Below, in pieces: positions 40,521-52,700 of a DNA stretch of 64,000 nucleotides (position 1 is its first letter; each line of letters opens with the position of its first letter). The translations under genes were made by a program, and so were the position numbers. The notes beneath the pieces are model-generated. The model had not been told where the DNA came from. It searched no databases and worked only from the letters and a program-made list of their open reading frames with translations. This stretch comes from Plecoglossus altivelis (Eukaryota; Chordata; Actinopteri; Osmeriformes; Plecoglossidae). The stretch lies in contig BROE01000023.1 of the NCBI GenBank assembly GCA_036571765.1, forward strand, positions 3,927,490 through 3,991,489. Reading direction: 5' to 3'.

Positions 40521-42040
40521 AATAATTTGATAACTAATACATGCCCGCATAGATATTCAAACTGTAAATATGTATAATATTGTTATCACCATGGAGACAG
40601 GATGCTGATTCATCAAATCAAAATTATATATTTTTTTCCTAAACCTTTGTTGTATTCCGGCTTTTGATCACAAAGTACATGGCAAGGTAAGAACCATCTG
40701 TACCGCAAGTAATACCATAAGAGTTGGACCGTCCAAGATGCCAGCCGTGTCATCTTCTGCTCTCACACAGGCCAGATAAGTACAGATGGACACCATTAAT
40801 ACAAGAAATGAAATATGCAAAGTTGATACCATCTGCAGAGGACAGGAAATAAGTCAAACTTGGACGTAGCGCCAATCTTTCTAGATGATCACAATTTACC
40901 ATTCAACACCAACAACAAACGTAAAATAACAGCAAGTCAAAGAAACGTTCTCCTAAACCTTCTTTATACAATCTTAACAAGCTTCATAAAAGCTATAGAA
41001 GACAATCATAAGAGTACCATGGCCAGGGAAGGGAGGTGAAGTGCTATTACAAAGTGGTGAGGGGGGGCCAAGCCAGAGCGTGACCCCATACTGAACCAAG
41101 GGCTCAGTGCAAAATGGACAACATTCCTGACCACTCATTTCTCTTAACAAACGGCAGGTTGTATTGACGCCAGTGAGGATGCTATGAGCTAACACACATT
41201 TACACACACACACACATGGAAGTTGTGATGTCTTGCTTAGCAGAAATTGTGAAAACACAACACAGACAGACATTTAAAAAAAGAGACACGTTCTTGGGGC
41301 TAAAAGCTTACAAAGCCCATGCCAAGACAACTAGACATCACACACTTCACCAGCAGGAACTAACTGTGTAAACAGAAAAGTGGTATAACGCTTTGTGGGT
41401 TGATTCTGTGCCTGTAAAACAGTGTGATCCAAGACTCCTTGATGAAAGACAGCATTCAGTATCTCTTTACAGTATATTTCGAAAGCTCAGCAACATTAAA
41501 CTTATAGGCCAATGTCTTTCGACCTGGGGACAGTAGATCTAGTCTGATTGGTGCACGTACAGCAGTTACAGAGGGCAAATGTACTGTATCAATTAAATGC
41601 TTGAATTGCTGTTTTCTTTTTCAGAGCATGTATGTTTTTCTCCTCTATATACAAATGTTTACAATCGTCCTTTGAGAAGAGGCCCGTGCATGAGGCAAAC
41701 GGCGGTGAAGCCCCTGACCATTACGTTTTCCCATTGATCTTTGTGTTTGTTCAGTATTGTATCACAGCAGCCAAAAACATCGAGAAAAAGGATCGCAAAA
41801 TCAATCTGACAATAAAAACCCGACATTAAAAAGGGAACTATCTTTGGTCACAAAAAATAGCAAATGAAACAGTCAAAACAAAAAAAAGAGTTCAAGCGAA
41901 ACAAAACCCAATCCAGTGTCTGCATCAGAGGGGATGAGATCAGGGCTTCTAAACCAGGGCTTCAGTCTTGGGCTGTTTAAATAAGAACTCACCTCAGAGG
42001 GACCAAGCAGGGTGAGTGAGGCCAGGAAGAGTTACCCAAA

Positions 42041-42260
42041 TCACTGTTGTTTGTCTTCGTCTTCTTCCTCCTCGTCCTCCTCCTCCTCTTCCTGCTGGTC
42101 CTCAGCACAGTAGCGCTGTAGCAGTGTGTGCAGGTGGTGCTGAAGTGCGTCTGGCTGCATGGCCTCTGGGGGAACGTCCACACTCTCCAGGTGCACATGC
42201 TTACCCTGGGCGTCCCTCACCACTGTCCTCTTCTGGGTACGCGACCTACGCATTTGGGTT
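42041..42260 (-). CDS. ank2: ank2 last coding exon and stop
   Basis: Starts in phase 2 after TGTCCAG to give (R)TQMRRSRTQKRTVVRDAQ, then GKHVHLESVDVPPEAMQPDA, LQHHLHTLLQRYCAEDQQ and a Glu/Asp run, ending DKQQ and TGA (42041-42043). The RTQKRTVV-D-GKHVHLE segment is the conserved end of long ankyrin tails. The acidic tract (about 14 Glu/Asp) is simple-sequence GAG/GAC. Confidence 0.94.
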
Positions 42261-42670
42261 CTGGACACAAAGAGGGAGAGATCTTGGTAAGGCTGCTTGT
42301 GTTGCAAAGGATTGTTGTCTTGAATTTGATGAACACCCTTGATGAGTCATACTGACTCGTGCCTAATCCATGAACACCGTGCAGGGTTACTTCTTTTCCA
42401 CCACACCCGTATAACAACTGGTCAATACTGGTCTCGGCGCCCACCGTCCTGTACATTTAAGATGTTCCCCTCCGTCGACACACCTGATTCTAATGAATGT
42501 TGTTCATTTAAACCAGGTGTTTCGGTGCAGGGAAACGTCTCAAACATACAGGATAAAGGACCAGGTTTGAACACCTCTAAGATACAGTAACATGCTTTGA
42601 CGTCAAATCTACGGAGCTCTACACCCACTCGAGTTAATAAACACACTGCCGTTCCATGCTGGTTTCAAAC

Positions 42671-42762
42671 CTTTTGACAACAGATCCGTCATCCCTTACA
42701 ACCTCTCTTTCTACTAAATGAGGCAGGAGGATTTTCCCAAAGCCTCCAGCATAACTCAATGC
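42671..42762 (-). CDS. ank2: ank2 C-terminal exon (ALSYAGG...VVRDDGSVVK)
   Basis: A 92-nt exon, phase 0 in and 2 out, acceptor ATATAG and weak donor GTTTGA. It reads ALSYAGGFGKILLPHLVERE then VVRDDGSVVK. It was found by looking for the segment needed to join the flanking exons in frame, and its sequence and phases fit the ankyrin family (ALSYTG...LVE-EIVRADGSVVKR). Confidence 0.88.
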
Positions 42763-42924
42763 CTATATGTGACAGAACAAGAATAGGTGCTTTCAGAGAC
42801 TGCAGGATCCACCATTAACCTTGGTACAATGTATTACTTTCAATTTTAGATAGCCAAAGATGCCCTCAGTCTTCATCACCTGGTTAACAAGAGAAAGGTC
42901 TACTGGCCCTCCGTGAGCTCCTAC

Positions 42925-43116
42925 CTTCTCAAAGTCCTCTTTGGCTGAGGGGAGATCTGCAGCCAGCGAGCGGTCGCCAGTCTGTTTCTCCATCCTCTCA
43001 CCTCTGACCACCGTGGTCTTCACCACCTTGCTGACCTTCCGTTCCTGCGCCGGCTCCGCCTCAAACTCTGAGGCGGTGGCAGCGCCCACCAGCGCGTGGG
43101 GCTCCGAGAAGGTCAC
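42925..43116 (-). CDS. ank2: ank2 C-terminal exon (KVSKVVKTTVVRGERMEK)
   Basis: A 192-nt exon, phase 0-0, starting VTFSEPHALVGAATASEFEA and ending RSLAADLPSAKEDFEK. It matches the long ankyrin C-terminal tail (SKVVKTT-V-GERMEK..DPSLAADLPSAK-DFE) known from other vertebrate ankyrins. A second possible donor 54 nt further (AACCAG|GTGATG) would add 18 residues. Confidence 0.92.
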
Positions 43117-43221
43117 CTAAACAGGGCACATGCCGGGTTCAAAGGTCACCGATGTCACCAGATAAATTCCTGGTCTGCATACTATCATTACTGGAGTTTG
43201 AAAATGAAAACAGTCAGTCAC

Positions 43222-43386
43222 CTCAGTCTGATCTCCCTCACTCCGGACCACCGTCCTCTTCACCACCTTGGAGAACGAGTCTCCTTCCTCCACATGAACC
43301 ATCTCCTGGTGAGATCCTTCCATTGTCACTTCCTGCCTCGGCACGCCGTCCGAGGACACATACTGACGAATCACCTTCCTCGTAAT
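43222..43386 (-). CDS. ank2: ank2 C-terminal exon (ITRKVIRQYVSSDG)
   Basis: A 165-nt exon, phase 0-0, reading ITRKVIRQYVSSDGVPRQEV, TMEGSHQEMVHVEEGDSFSK and VVKRTVVRSEGDQTE. Human ankyrin-B has TRKIIRRYVSSEG...IEEGDGYSKVIKRVVLKSDTEQSE. Confidence 0.96.
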
Positions 43387-43967
43387 CTGGGGGGGGGACA
43401 TGCATAGCAGGATGTAAATAATGTATGCCAGTTGGCATGTTTGAATGTTTGAGAATTAGAATCACTGTCAAATCAACACCAAAGTAAGCTGAGAAATACA
43501 GTATTTGTACATTTGTATTGATGGTATGTGCATTTATATCCTATTTACTTCCGACCAAGTAATTTGATTGGACAAGAGGCATGCCATCTGTGCTGATGTA
43601 TAAGCACAGGGACTTTTAATTATACCTGTTTCACTGTGCAGGCATTAACAGATGAGCTGTCAAACTGTTAGCATATCAGAATAAAACATGCCACCAAGGA
43701 CTATCAACTGTCTAATTTTACTGGTTGCACAACGAAATACGTACAAATAACGAAATTATACCAACTTTCTAGCACTAGTCACTTAGGAGCAAGATCATGG
43801 TTATGTTGCTTGGCAACAGTGCAGTGGACTTTGTGCTGGCAGAACCAAATAAATTACTGATCAAACAAATCATAGTCACTTTGTTAACTAATTACATGCT
43901 ATAGGACTGTTGCATTAACCCTAACCTTTAACTGGACTACATGTGTGTAGACAAGGTGGGGCATTAC
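43387..43967 (-). other. ank2 intron
   Basis: 581 nt of AT-rich intron; a G run (43388-43397 on the + strand) forms the acceptor C tract of the next exon. Nothing else was seen. Confidence 0.7.
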
Positions 43968-44051
43968 CTTCTTTATTACTATGTTGCCATGCTCATCTGT
44001 GTACTGCTCCTCTGTCACGGTCTGTGGTGGGATGTCTGGCAGCTCATCCGC
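43968..44051 (-). CDS. ank2: ank2 C-terminal exon (IPPQTVTEEQYTDEHGN)
   Basis: An 84-nt exon, phase 0-0, reading ADELPDIPPQTVTEEQYTDE then HGNIVIKK. Human ankyrin-B has DDMPEIPPETVTEEEYIDEHG. Confidence 0.96.
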
Positions 44052-44414
44052 CTGGAGAGAGAACACAAGTTCACAGTCAGGTCTCTGAGTGCAGATCAGA
44101 ACACACTCGGAGCATTCATGGCCACCCACCACACAGAGGTAAAAAAACAAACAACAAAAACACAACCGGTGACAGATCCGGCTGTTTGACATTACAGACT
44201 CGTGGCAACAAGATAAAAGTGCAGTACGGTACAATATAAAACTGCAGTGTAAGATGATTATGAAGGACAAAAGAAATGCCTTTTTGCAGCTGGAAAGTCT
44301 GTGGGATTTTGACTAGAAGCACCGCACAGCAAACAGTGCAGTGCCCTCCCCACCACTCTATAATCCTACACAGCACACAGGCAGACAGCGTCCACCCCAC
44401 CATGCCTGCAGTAC

Positions 44415-44504
44415 CTGGATAATTACTCTGCGCCGGACCACCCTGGTGGTCAACACCTCCTCCTCTGAACTATCCGACAGCAGCCCTAACTCTTCAGCTA
44501 TCTC
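44415..44504 (-). CDS. ank2: ank2 C-terminal exon with basic VVRRRVIIQ motif
   Basis: A 90-nt exon, phase 0-0, reading EIAEELGLLSDSSEEEVLTT then RVVRRRVIIQ. The basic RVVRRRVII stretch followed by the VTEEQ..DEHGN exon resembles the obscurin/titin-binding-related region of muscle ankyrins (small ankyrin 1 and muscle ankyrin exons). This makes an alternatively spliced muscle role plausible. The assignment rests on similarity recalled from ankyrin-1. Confidence 0.9.
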
Positions 44505-45207
44505 CTGGGAGACAGCACAAAGGGCATCGTGTTTAGGGAGATATGGTTACAGATACAGTAGACGGACACAACATTACTGCAAGCACATAAGGACTCCAGG
44601 CAATGATTGTTCCTTCTGTTCCGTTTCATAACTAAACTTCTTTCTGGGTGTCTAGTGAGGCAGGACATTACTTGATACTAGATATGAATGAGTATGCAGA
44701 AATACATCTACAATATGGGGTTGATGAAGATGAAGAGAAGGTACAGTCATAGATCATCTTTCAGTCACATCAGCCATGCAAGATAAGTAAGTGGGACTTC
44801 ATTCTTAGCGACACACGCAAGCCCTTCAGCAGGGGATGGTAATGTGAATAGCATTTATATAAAACACACTATACTATGTTCAAAACCCCAGCAAAACATA
44901 TGATACATCTCACACTTCAAAAACAGCAAAAGGGAGCATTTTCAAAATAAAATTATTTGATTGTTGGTCAAGCTTAGGATGATTCCATAGTACAGTTATG
45001 AATCTGCTTTTTAGGACCTTAACAGTGTGTTGTAAGTATATATACATGCAAACACACCACTGAGGTTCTCATTAGTGTCTGTGTGTTAATACGAGGGTAT
45101 GACTCAGTGGATCTTCTTTTCAGCCTGCAAGGACACTGCAATCAGCCTGAAAAACCAGGGAACAAACCAGGGAAGGGGTGCACTCGACCTCATGCGCTAC
45201 CTCTTAC
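44505..45207 (-). other. ank2 intron
   Basis: 703 nt of AT-rich intron in which no further feature was seen. Confidence 0.7.
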
Positions 45208-46263
45208 CCTTCCAAGAGAATCATCATCGTCATCTTCAAACCCTTCTTGTCCCCTAGGCGGAAGCTCCTCGCACATCGGAAACGCACCTGCAGATCTGTG
45301 GTCTGAATCGTAGGCAAAGTCACCAAGACTTTCACTACCTGAGGAGAAGCGACTGCGCTCTTCGACTTGTAGGAACGGATACCCAGTGTACACTGGACTT
45401 CCCTTACGGACGCCAGCATCAGGACATCTGGGAAGTGGCGATGGGGGTTCAGAGATGTGATAAACCATCTCCAGATCTTCCGCTTCAAGATCGTTGGGAT
45501 CTGAGGAGTCGGAGAAGGCCTGTCTGCAGTCGAAGAACTCAAGGTCTTCATCTTCCTCTTCGGTGGTTTCTTCGTCCAGAGCAGCTTCTATGGTTGGGGG
45601 TTTTGAGTGTTCTGGTCCAAATGCTGAGAGGGTTTTCTCAAATTCAGAAAGGACTTGGTTGAAGTCAGGAGAAAATTGAAATTCTTCTAGTCCATCAGGT
45701 ATGGTTTTTACCGGTTCTAAAGGACCGCAAGCCCCCTGGTTTGCGGTTCTGGTCTGATCCTTATCTGAAGAGTCACTAAACACTGGGGACACTGGACTCA
45801 GATCTGTCAGGGAGACCTGAGAGCATTCTGACACTCTCGAGGACCGCTGTCCAGAGAACAGTGCTTCGTAATCCGGCGGTACCAAAAAGTGGCTTGACAT
45901 TGGCGAAAACTCATGGCTTTGAGTTTCATCAGATGCTGACTGACTCCAGTTGGAAAACACGTCGAGTGGTGGGGAGGAGGGGCTGAACTCAAAGAGTTCC
46001 GTGTCAGCTTTAGAACGGGTTTCTAAAGGAGACTGATGTAGGTTGGGTGTTACAGCTCTGTGAGTTATATCCTGGTCTGGAAAATGTAGGGGGGTCGAGA
46101 TCAGTGGTTTAAGATGAGTGGCTGTCTTGGTCTTTGTGGTAGATGAGTGAGCCACACATTCTGGTGTCAAATTGGAAGACGATTGCTGAAGTAAAGTATG
46201 TTCTTTTTGCAACTTCCCCAAACTGGACTGTAATTGTGTTTCCTCTGTAGATTGAGTGGATGC
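45208..46263 (-). CDS. ank2: ank2 1.06-kb acidic Ser/Pro-rich exon
   Basis: A 1,056-nt exon (352 codons), phase 0-0, acceptor TCTCCAG and donor GTAAGA. It starts ASTQSTEETQLQSS and runs through FEFSPSSPPLDVFSNWSQSA, VPPDYEALFSGQR and DSDHRSAGAFPMCEELPPRG to FEDDDDDSLGR. It is rich in acidic residues, Ser and Pro, and no folded domain is visible. It lies between the repeat exon and the conserved C-terminal exons, and its length and phase would allow it to be skipped. Confidence 0.88.
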
Positions 46264-46729
46264 CTGGAGATAGATATTGAGATCACCTCAATACAACAAT
46301 GCAGACTTAACAGCACGGGATGCACCCAAACCATCACATCCATGCCACCACACTAGCATGAGTTAACAAAGAGCAGGGTTTTCATTGATATTCGGTCTAA
46401 AAACGCCTGAATAAAAGCCAGAAAAAAAACCTTTTGGTGCATGCGTGTGATTTGCTTACTTCACCGTAGTATCCGATACAGTTGAGAAACACGCGCTACT
46501 TCTTTTCTTACGGCAATCAATGAGTTAACTCACTCCATCAATCCAAATACAATGTTAGTGTACATCCATTAGAATTTAAGTCCATTCCAGTGCATTTCCA
46601 TTTCACACAGAAAATCCAGAAGTGTTGCTTTACCTACGGAAATCCTACATTACAGTTAGCTGTTATTGCAATCCTTCGTGACACAAACCAGGCCAGTCTT
46701 TCCAGAGACCACAATGCACTGATTCTTAC
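46264..46729 (-). other. ank2 intron after the second giant exon
   Basis: 466 nt. No exon or repeat was recognised. Confidence 0.75.
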
Positions 46730-49700
46730 CCTCTGTGTAGCTTCCTGTGTCTCCAGTTGACCAGCGCTGGGATGCAGGGAAGTGTCTCTATGCTGCTTTA
46801 CTTCCTGGATCTTCACTGGTCGTGGGTATGAAGTGGTGTCTCTACCAGTCTTGATAGTGTCTTTTAAAGTTGCAATGGTAACAGTGTTTGAGAGTTCCTG
46901 GGTCTGGTTTTTGGAAATGGCCATGGCTTCCGATCTGCCAAGACTTTGATAAACATCGGTAGACTGTTTCTGCTCCAACATTAGCTCACAAGAGGGCTCT
47001 TCTTTGGGTAGCAATAGAGGAGACTTAAGCCTTGTTGCAGATGTCACAGGACTCAGAGATTTTATTTTGGGCCTAAGAGTTTCCATATCAGAAACACCTA
47101 GGCTAAGCTCTTCCTCTGAACATTCCGATTCAGGAGATGTTGGTCTTGAGTGAGCATCATTCCAGGTCTCCACGGGTAATGGCTCAAATACTGTATCTGA
47201 AGACACAGACACTGGTGAATATGATCCATCACCAACGGGCTCCATGAAATACTGAGACAACATCTTCATAAACTCCGGTATAGGAGAATCAGGAGAGAGA
47301 CGCTGGAACTCGGTGACTGATGCTATTGATTCAGGTGAGGACGGCCTGTACTCAAGCTCAACGGTCGTTGATGTAACCATCAGCTCACAGTCAGAATCCG
47401 AAGTCATCGACTCTGGTGATGAAGACCTGTGTTTTATGTACGTCGTTATGTACTCACATGATGTTTTAAACTGAGGTATGGGGGAGTCGGGAGATAGGGA
47501 TCTCTTCTGATTGACCTCTGACACGGATTCCGGTGACAAGCCTTTAGCGTCGGCCATTTGGAAAGCTTTTTCCAGAGACATGGGTCTGTACTCGGGTTCT
47601 GAGTCAGGTGACAGGGGTCTGGTCTCTGTGTCTGATACAGACACGATCACCCATTCGTCGTCGGAGTCTGGCGCTGAGTTTGGAGCCGCTGTTTCAGAAG
47701 TATACTCGGATTCTCTGTGTTTGGAAGCAGGTGACGAGGATTCGCACTCCTCTGCTGATGCAGAGGCAAGAATTTCCGATAGTTCTTCCGCAATATCGGA
47801 ACAGAATACATCACCCATTGCCTCCTTCTCATTTGTAGCTACTGAAGGAGTCTGTTTGACATCTGAAATGTCAGAGCCTGGTACATTGATCTCATTGGTT
47901 CCACAGGCGTCATTAGCTACTTCAGGTGGAGATTGGACATACTCAATTCTACTCTCAACGCACTCCAGAAACCCTGTTTTACTGCTATAGGTCTCCCCTA
48001 CATACTGGGGGTCATGGATTTGAGAGATGAGCTTCCAAAGCTCACCGTCATAGACAAGCTTGTACTCCGAGACCATAATTGCTGATTCACGCACTGTTTC
48101 TGAAGCAGCCATGTCTGTAGACAAAACGACAGCATCGGCCATTGGTTTGCTTGAAGTTGGCATATCCCCAACAGTTTGAGAATCGGAGACTGGCTGGGGT
48201 TCTTGCAGGAACACTTGGCTTATCTGGTGCACTTCTCCGCTTTCAAATTCGGTAGACTCAGGTGATGTTGGTCTCTCAGAAATTAAGAACGCTTCGGTGG
48301 AACCTTGGTTTTCAGAATCTGATAATTCACTGGGCGATAAATCCCTCACTGACACACAATATACTGGTATAGTCTTACTATAATCAGGTATAGGGGACTC
48401 AGGTGTTAATGGCCTATTTTCATCAACTGATGTCACTGACACAGGTGATAATGCTCTTTCGTGAGAATGAGACTCAGAGTAAACCAAATCAAATTCCATG
48501 TCTGATGTAATTGATTCAGGAGAAGAACAGCTATATCTCTTCTTTGCTGTAGTACATTCCAAACCATGATGTGTAAATTTAGGAATGGGTGAATCTGGAG
48601 ACAAAGGTCTATACTCATCAACTGAAGCTGTGGATTCAGGCGATGATGCTCTAAAGTCAGCCAATAGCATCAGAGACTCAGGTGACATTGGTCTGTAGTC
48701 AGGTAAGGAATCAGGGGACAAAGGTCTCTCCTCAGTCTCTGATACTATTGATTCAGGTGAGTCTGGTCTTTCCTCTACATCCATAACATCTGAAAACATA
48801 GGTGCATATTCAATATCTGACACAACTGATTCAGGTGATGTTGACCTGTACATTGTCAATAATAAAGTAGTGTCCCATTGTCTGAACTGAGGTATTGGTG
48901 AGTCAGGAGAGAGTGCCCTATATTTATCTACAGATGCTACTGAATCTGGTGACAGTGGTCTAACTTCAAACAGAGTTGACAAGCACAAATCTTCATCCAT
49001 GTCCCCATCTGACCATGAGGATTCAGGTGATGTTGACCTAAAGCCTGATAATAAAGTAGTGTCCCACTGTCTGAACTGAGGTATGGGTGAGTCAGGAGAT
49101 AACTGTCGATACTCATCTACTGATCCTGTTGAATCAGGAGAGTCGGGTCTTTCTTCAACTGAGAAATCAGTATTATCCAACATGTCTGACTCACTGTCTG
49201 AAATTATAACCTCAGGTGACGCTGGACGGCTCCCTGCCACAAATACCCTGGATTCTGTGAAATACTGTAAATATTGTGGTATGGGTGAGTCTGGTGACAA
49301 AGCTCTATAGTCATTGACAGATGTTACAGATGCAGGTGATGAGGTTCTTGTATTAGACAACTGCATCAAAGACTCAGGCGACATGGGTCTGTAGTCTGGT
49401 AAGGACTCGGGAGAGAGAGGTCTGTCAGTCTCTGACACTATCGATTCAGGTGAGTCTGGTCTTTTTTCAAAAACAAGAGCATTGTTGTCTGACAAAGCAA
49501 AGTCAATATCTGACGCCAGTGACTCGGGTGAAGAAGATCTATATCCACTTGTACCAGATGTAACAAATGCCTGTACTGCAGGTCTAAACTGAGGTATGGG
49601 AGAGTCGGGCGAGAGAGGCCTGTTCTCCTTGACTGATGCAATAGAATCAGGAGAGGATGCCCTAAAATCAGCAGCAAACCCTCCATAAAATATGTCAATT

Positions 49701-52700
49701 TCTGCATCAGACACTGATTCAGGTGATGAAGATCTATGATATGATTGAACTGTTTCAGGGAAGGATACTAAATACTGGGGTATAGGGGAATCAGGGGAAA
49801 GAGTCCTATACTTATCCAAGGACTTCACAGATTCTGGAGAATCTGATCTAAGACTAGTGATCAGCCTCACAGACTCAGGTGATAAAGGCCTATATTCAGA
49901 TTCAGAATCAGGTGATAGCGGCCTGTGTTGAGATGGAACAGATTTACTATCAGGCCATGATGACACAGCCTGTGATCCAATAATGACTTCAGGGTCAACT
50001 GCAGTTATTTGGCTGACCGCAGCACTATCCACCACCACATCTTCAGTTACCTCTTTGACACTTGGAGCAGTCTGCACGTACTCTATTCCTGTGCCTGCAT
50101 ACTCGAAAAATCCTGTTTTACTACAGAAAGTTTCACCTACATACTGGGGATCATGTGTTTGAGAGATTAACTTCCACAGTTCTGCATCATAGACAAGTCT
50201 ATAAACTGGCACTGTTATTGTTGTTTGAGGTACTGATGGAGGTGAAGGTACTGGTCTCTCTACACTCTGTGGTTCTTCTGAATCAGGGGAATATGCTCTT
50301 TGTTCTATAGCAAAGGCCTCAGACACATCAACTGGATCGACATCAGATACTGATTCAGGTGAAGATCCTCTATGAAAAGATCGAGTCGTTTCAAGTAAAG
50401 ATTGTGCAAACTGGGGTGTGGGGGAATCTGGGGATAAAGCCTTCTGACTATCCAGAGAGTCTGGAGATTCTGATCTCAGACCAGTCATCACACTGACAGA
50501 CTCATATGGGAGAGGAATATATTCAGATTCTGAATCAGGAGACAATGGTCTATGTTGAGGTATTATGGACTCATTGATAACAGGGGACACCATGCTGTTG
50601 ATTTCATCTATTTGTACATCAACATTATCGAAACTAGGATCTCTATCCTCATTGGTTACACTTGGCTCAGTTTGTGCATACTCTATTCTACTTCCAACAT
50701 ACTTAAACACACCTGTCTTACTTAATGTTTCCCCCACATATTGGGGATCACGGATCTGAGATATTAGTTTCCACAACTCAGCATCATAGACAAGCCTGTA
50801 GACTGGCACTCGTTTTGCTCCTGGAGGTAACGGTGGACTATGTTCCCATGAAGAAGAAGACTCAACAGGCAGATCAGAGACCAAGGCAGGTTCAGAGACC
50901 TCTGTAGCTGATTCATGTGACAATGACTTGCCTTCTGGCATAGTTGGTGATGATACTGTAGACAAGATATGCACAGCCTCTCTACTTAGGGGTCTAGCTG
51001 GTTTAGATTCTTTAAGAGCCACTGGAGACTCAAGATCAGGTTTGAGCGATTTCTTTGATTTACGTTTCTTAGGAGGATTAGCCTTGTCAATGGGTGGGTT
51101 GAGGTTTGTCAGATCTGGTTCAGATGGATTGCCAACATCAGTCTGTCCATAGACAGTTTGACTTGATTCCAATGTATTTGATTCCTGCTCACTTGCAACT
51201 TTATTTTCAGATGTTAATGACTCATTTTCATCCACTCCAGCCTGTGCTGTAGCTTCACCCAAACTAAACTCAAACTCCATTAAATCAGATCTGTTCCTCT
51301 CCAAGGCCAATGCCTCTGGGGATATTGATCTACACTCAACACTAAAGGGATCAAAGACCACTGGCATATACTCAGAGTCTGATGAAACCGATTCCAGTGA
51401 GGAAAACTGGCTACCTTTGGTTAAGCTGAGGGAACCTGGTAGTGCCGTTCTGAACTGAGGTACGGGTGAGTCAGGCGATAGAGCCCTGGGCTCACCGTAT
51501 GATCCTGTTGATTCTGGTGACCTTGGTCTGTCCTCAAACAGCAACGCAAGGACAGGTACGTCTTCATATTCTGTATCTGAACATATAGATTTTGGGGATG
51601 GGGATCTGTACACTGTGACTAATGCTATGGGTTCAAATGCGCTATACTGTGAAACTGGAGAATCTGGTGATAGTCTGCTATACTCATTCAGTGAAGCTGT
51701 TGATTCAGGGGATGATGTTCTGATATTTGTTAATAACATCAGTGAGTCAGGAGACATAGGTTTGTAGTCAGCTAAAGACTCTGGTGACAGAGGTCTATGG
51801 TCTGGCTCACAATCAGCTGATGGAGGTTTGTCATTGATTGAGAAACTTTCACTTCCAGGCTCGGACGGCTGTACATGCTGTAATTTACACCCTTTGTACT
51901 CAAACATGCCTGTCTTACTATCAAAGGTTTCTCCTGCGTATTGGGGATCATGGATTTGAGAGATGAGCTTCCATAGTTCTGCTTCATAAACTAGTTTGTA
52001 ACCTGGCACTAGTGCTTCTCCTGGAGGCAATGATGTAATAGACTTTATTTCAGATAATGGCTGAACATCTGAAAGTGTTGAGACATCAGGTGACATCACA
52101 TCCTGGTTGCTTTTAGGTTGAGTCACTACTGATGACATTTGTGGATTGCCAGGTTTGTCCTCACAAATTTCCTGTTCATTTTCATCCTTTAAAGTTACAG
52201 CTGACTTTGGGCCCTGACATTTTTCATTGGGCCCTACTGTTGTAGATTCAGATGGATTTTGCTCAGATGGTTCAGCTTTAGACACTTGTTCTGATGGGCT
52301 CGCAAATGAAGGTTCTTCAGATGACTGTATGCAAGCATGTTTAGACGGAGGGCTTTGTTTCAACACAGATTTAGCGGACTTTGTGGACTTCCTTTTTTTC
52401 GAAGATTTCGTCTTTTCAGGGGGTTCAAGCTTTACAGACTTGTCTTTTTCTGACAACTGTGGCATCATATCTTTGGTTGGACTCTCTGATTGTGCTGATA
52501 CTAACCTATGTAAGGCTGACTCGGATGATTCTGATGGATCCTCAAACAGGGAGGACATAGGCATGGCTTCATATTCAGCGTCCGAATATACTGACTGTAG
52601 TGATGATGAAGTGGTTACTGTAATGCCTCCCACTGATATATATGAGGACGATTCCTGATAAGGATTCCTAAACTCATTTACTGTTGCTGCGGGGTCATGT

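Larger units (their letters stand above)
40005..42040 (-). other. ank2: ank2 3'UTR (extent uncertain)
   Basis: No coding signal lies between the ank2 stop and the camk2d poly(A) site. AATAAA on the minus strand occurs at 40511-40520 (two overlapping), 40456-40461 and 40025-40030. The 3'UTR is therefore about 1.5-2.0 kb depending on the signal used. Confidence 0.6.
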
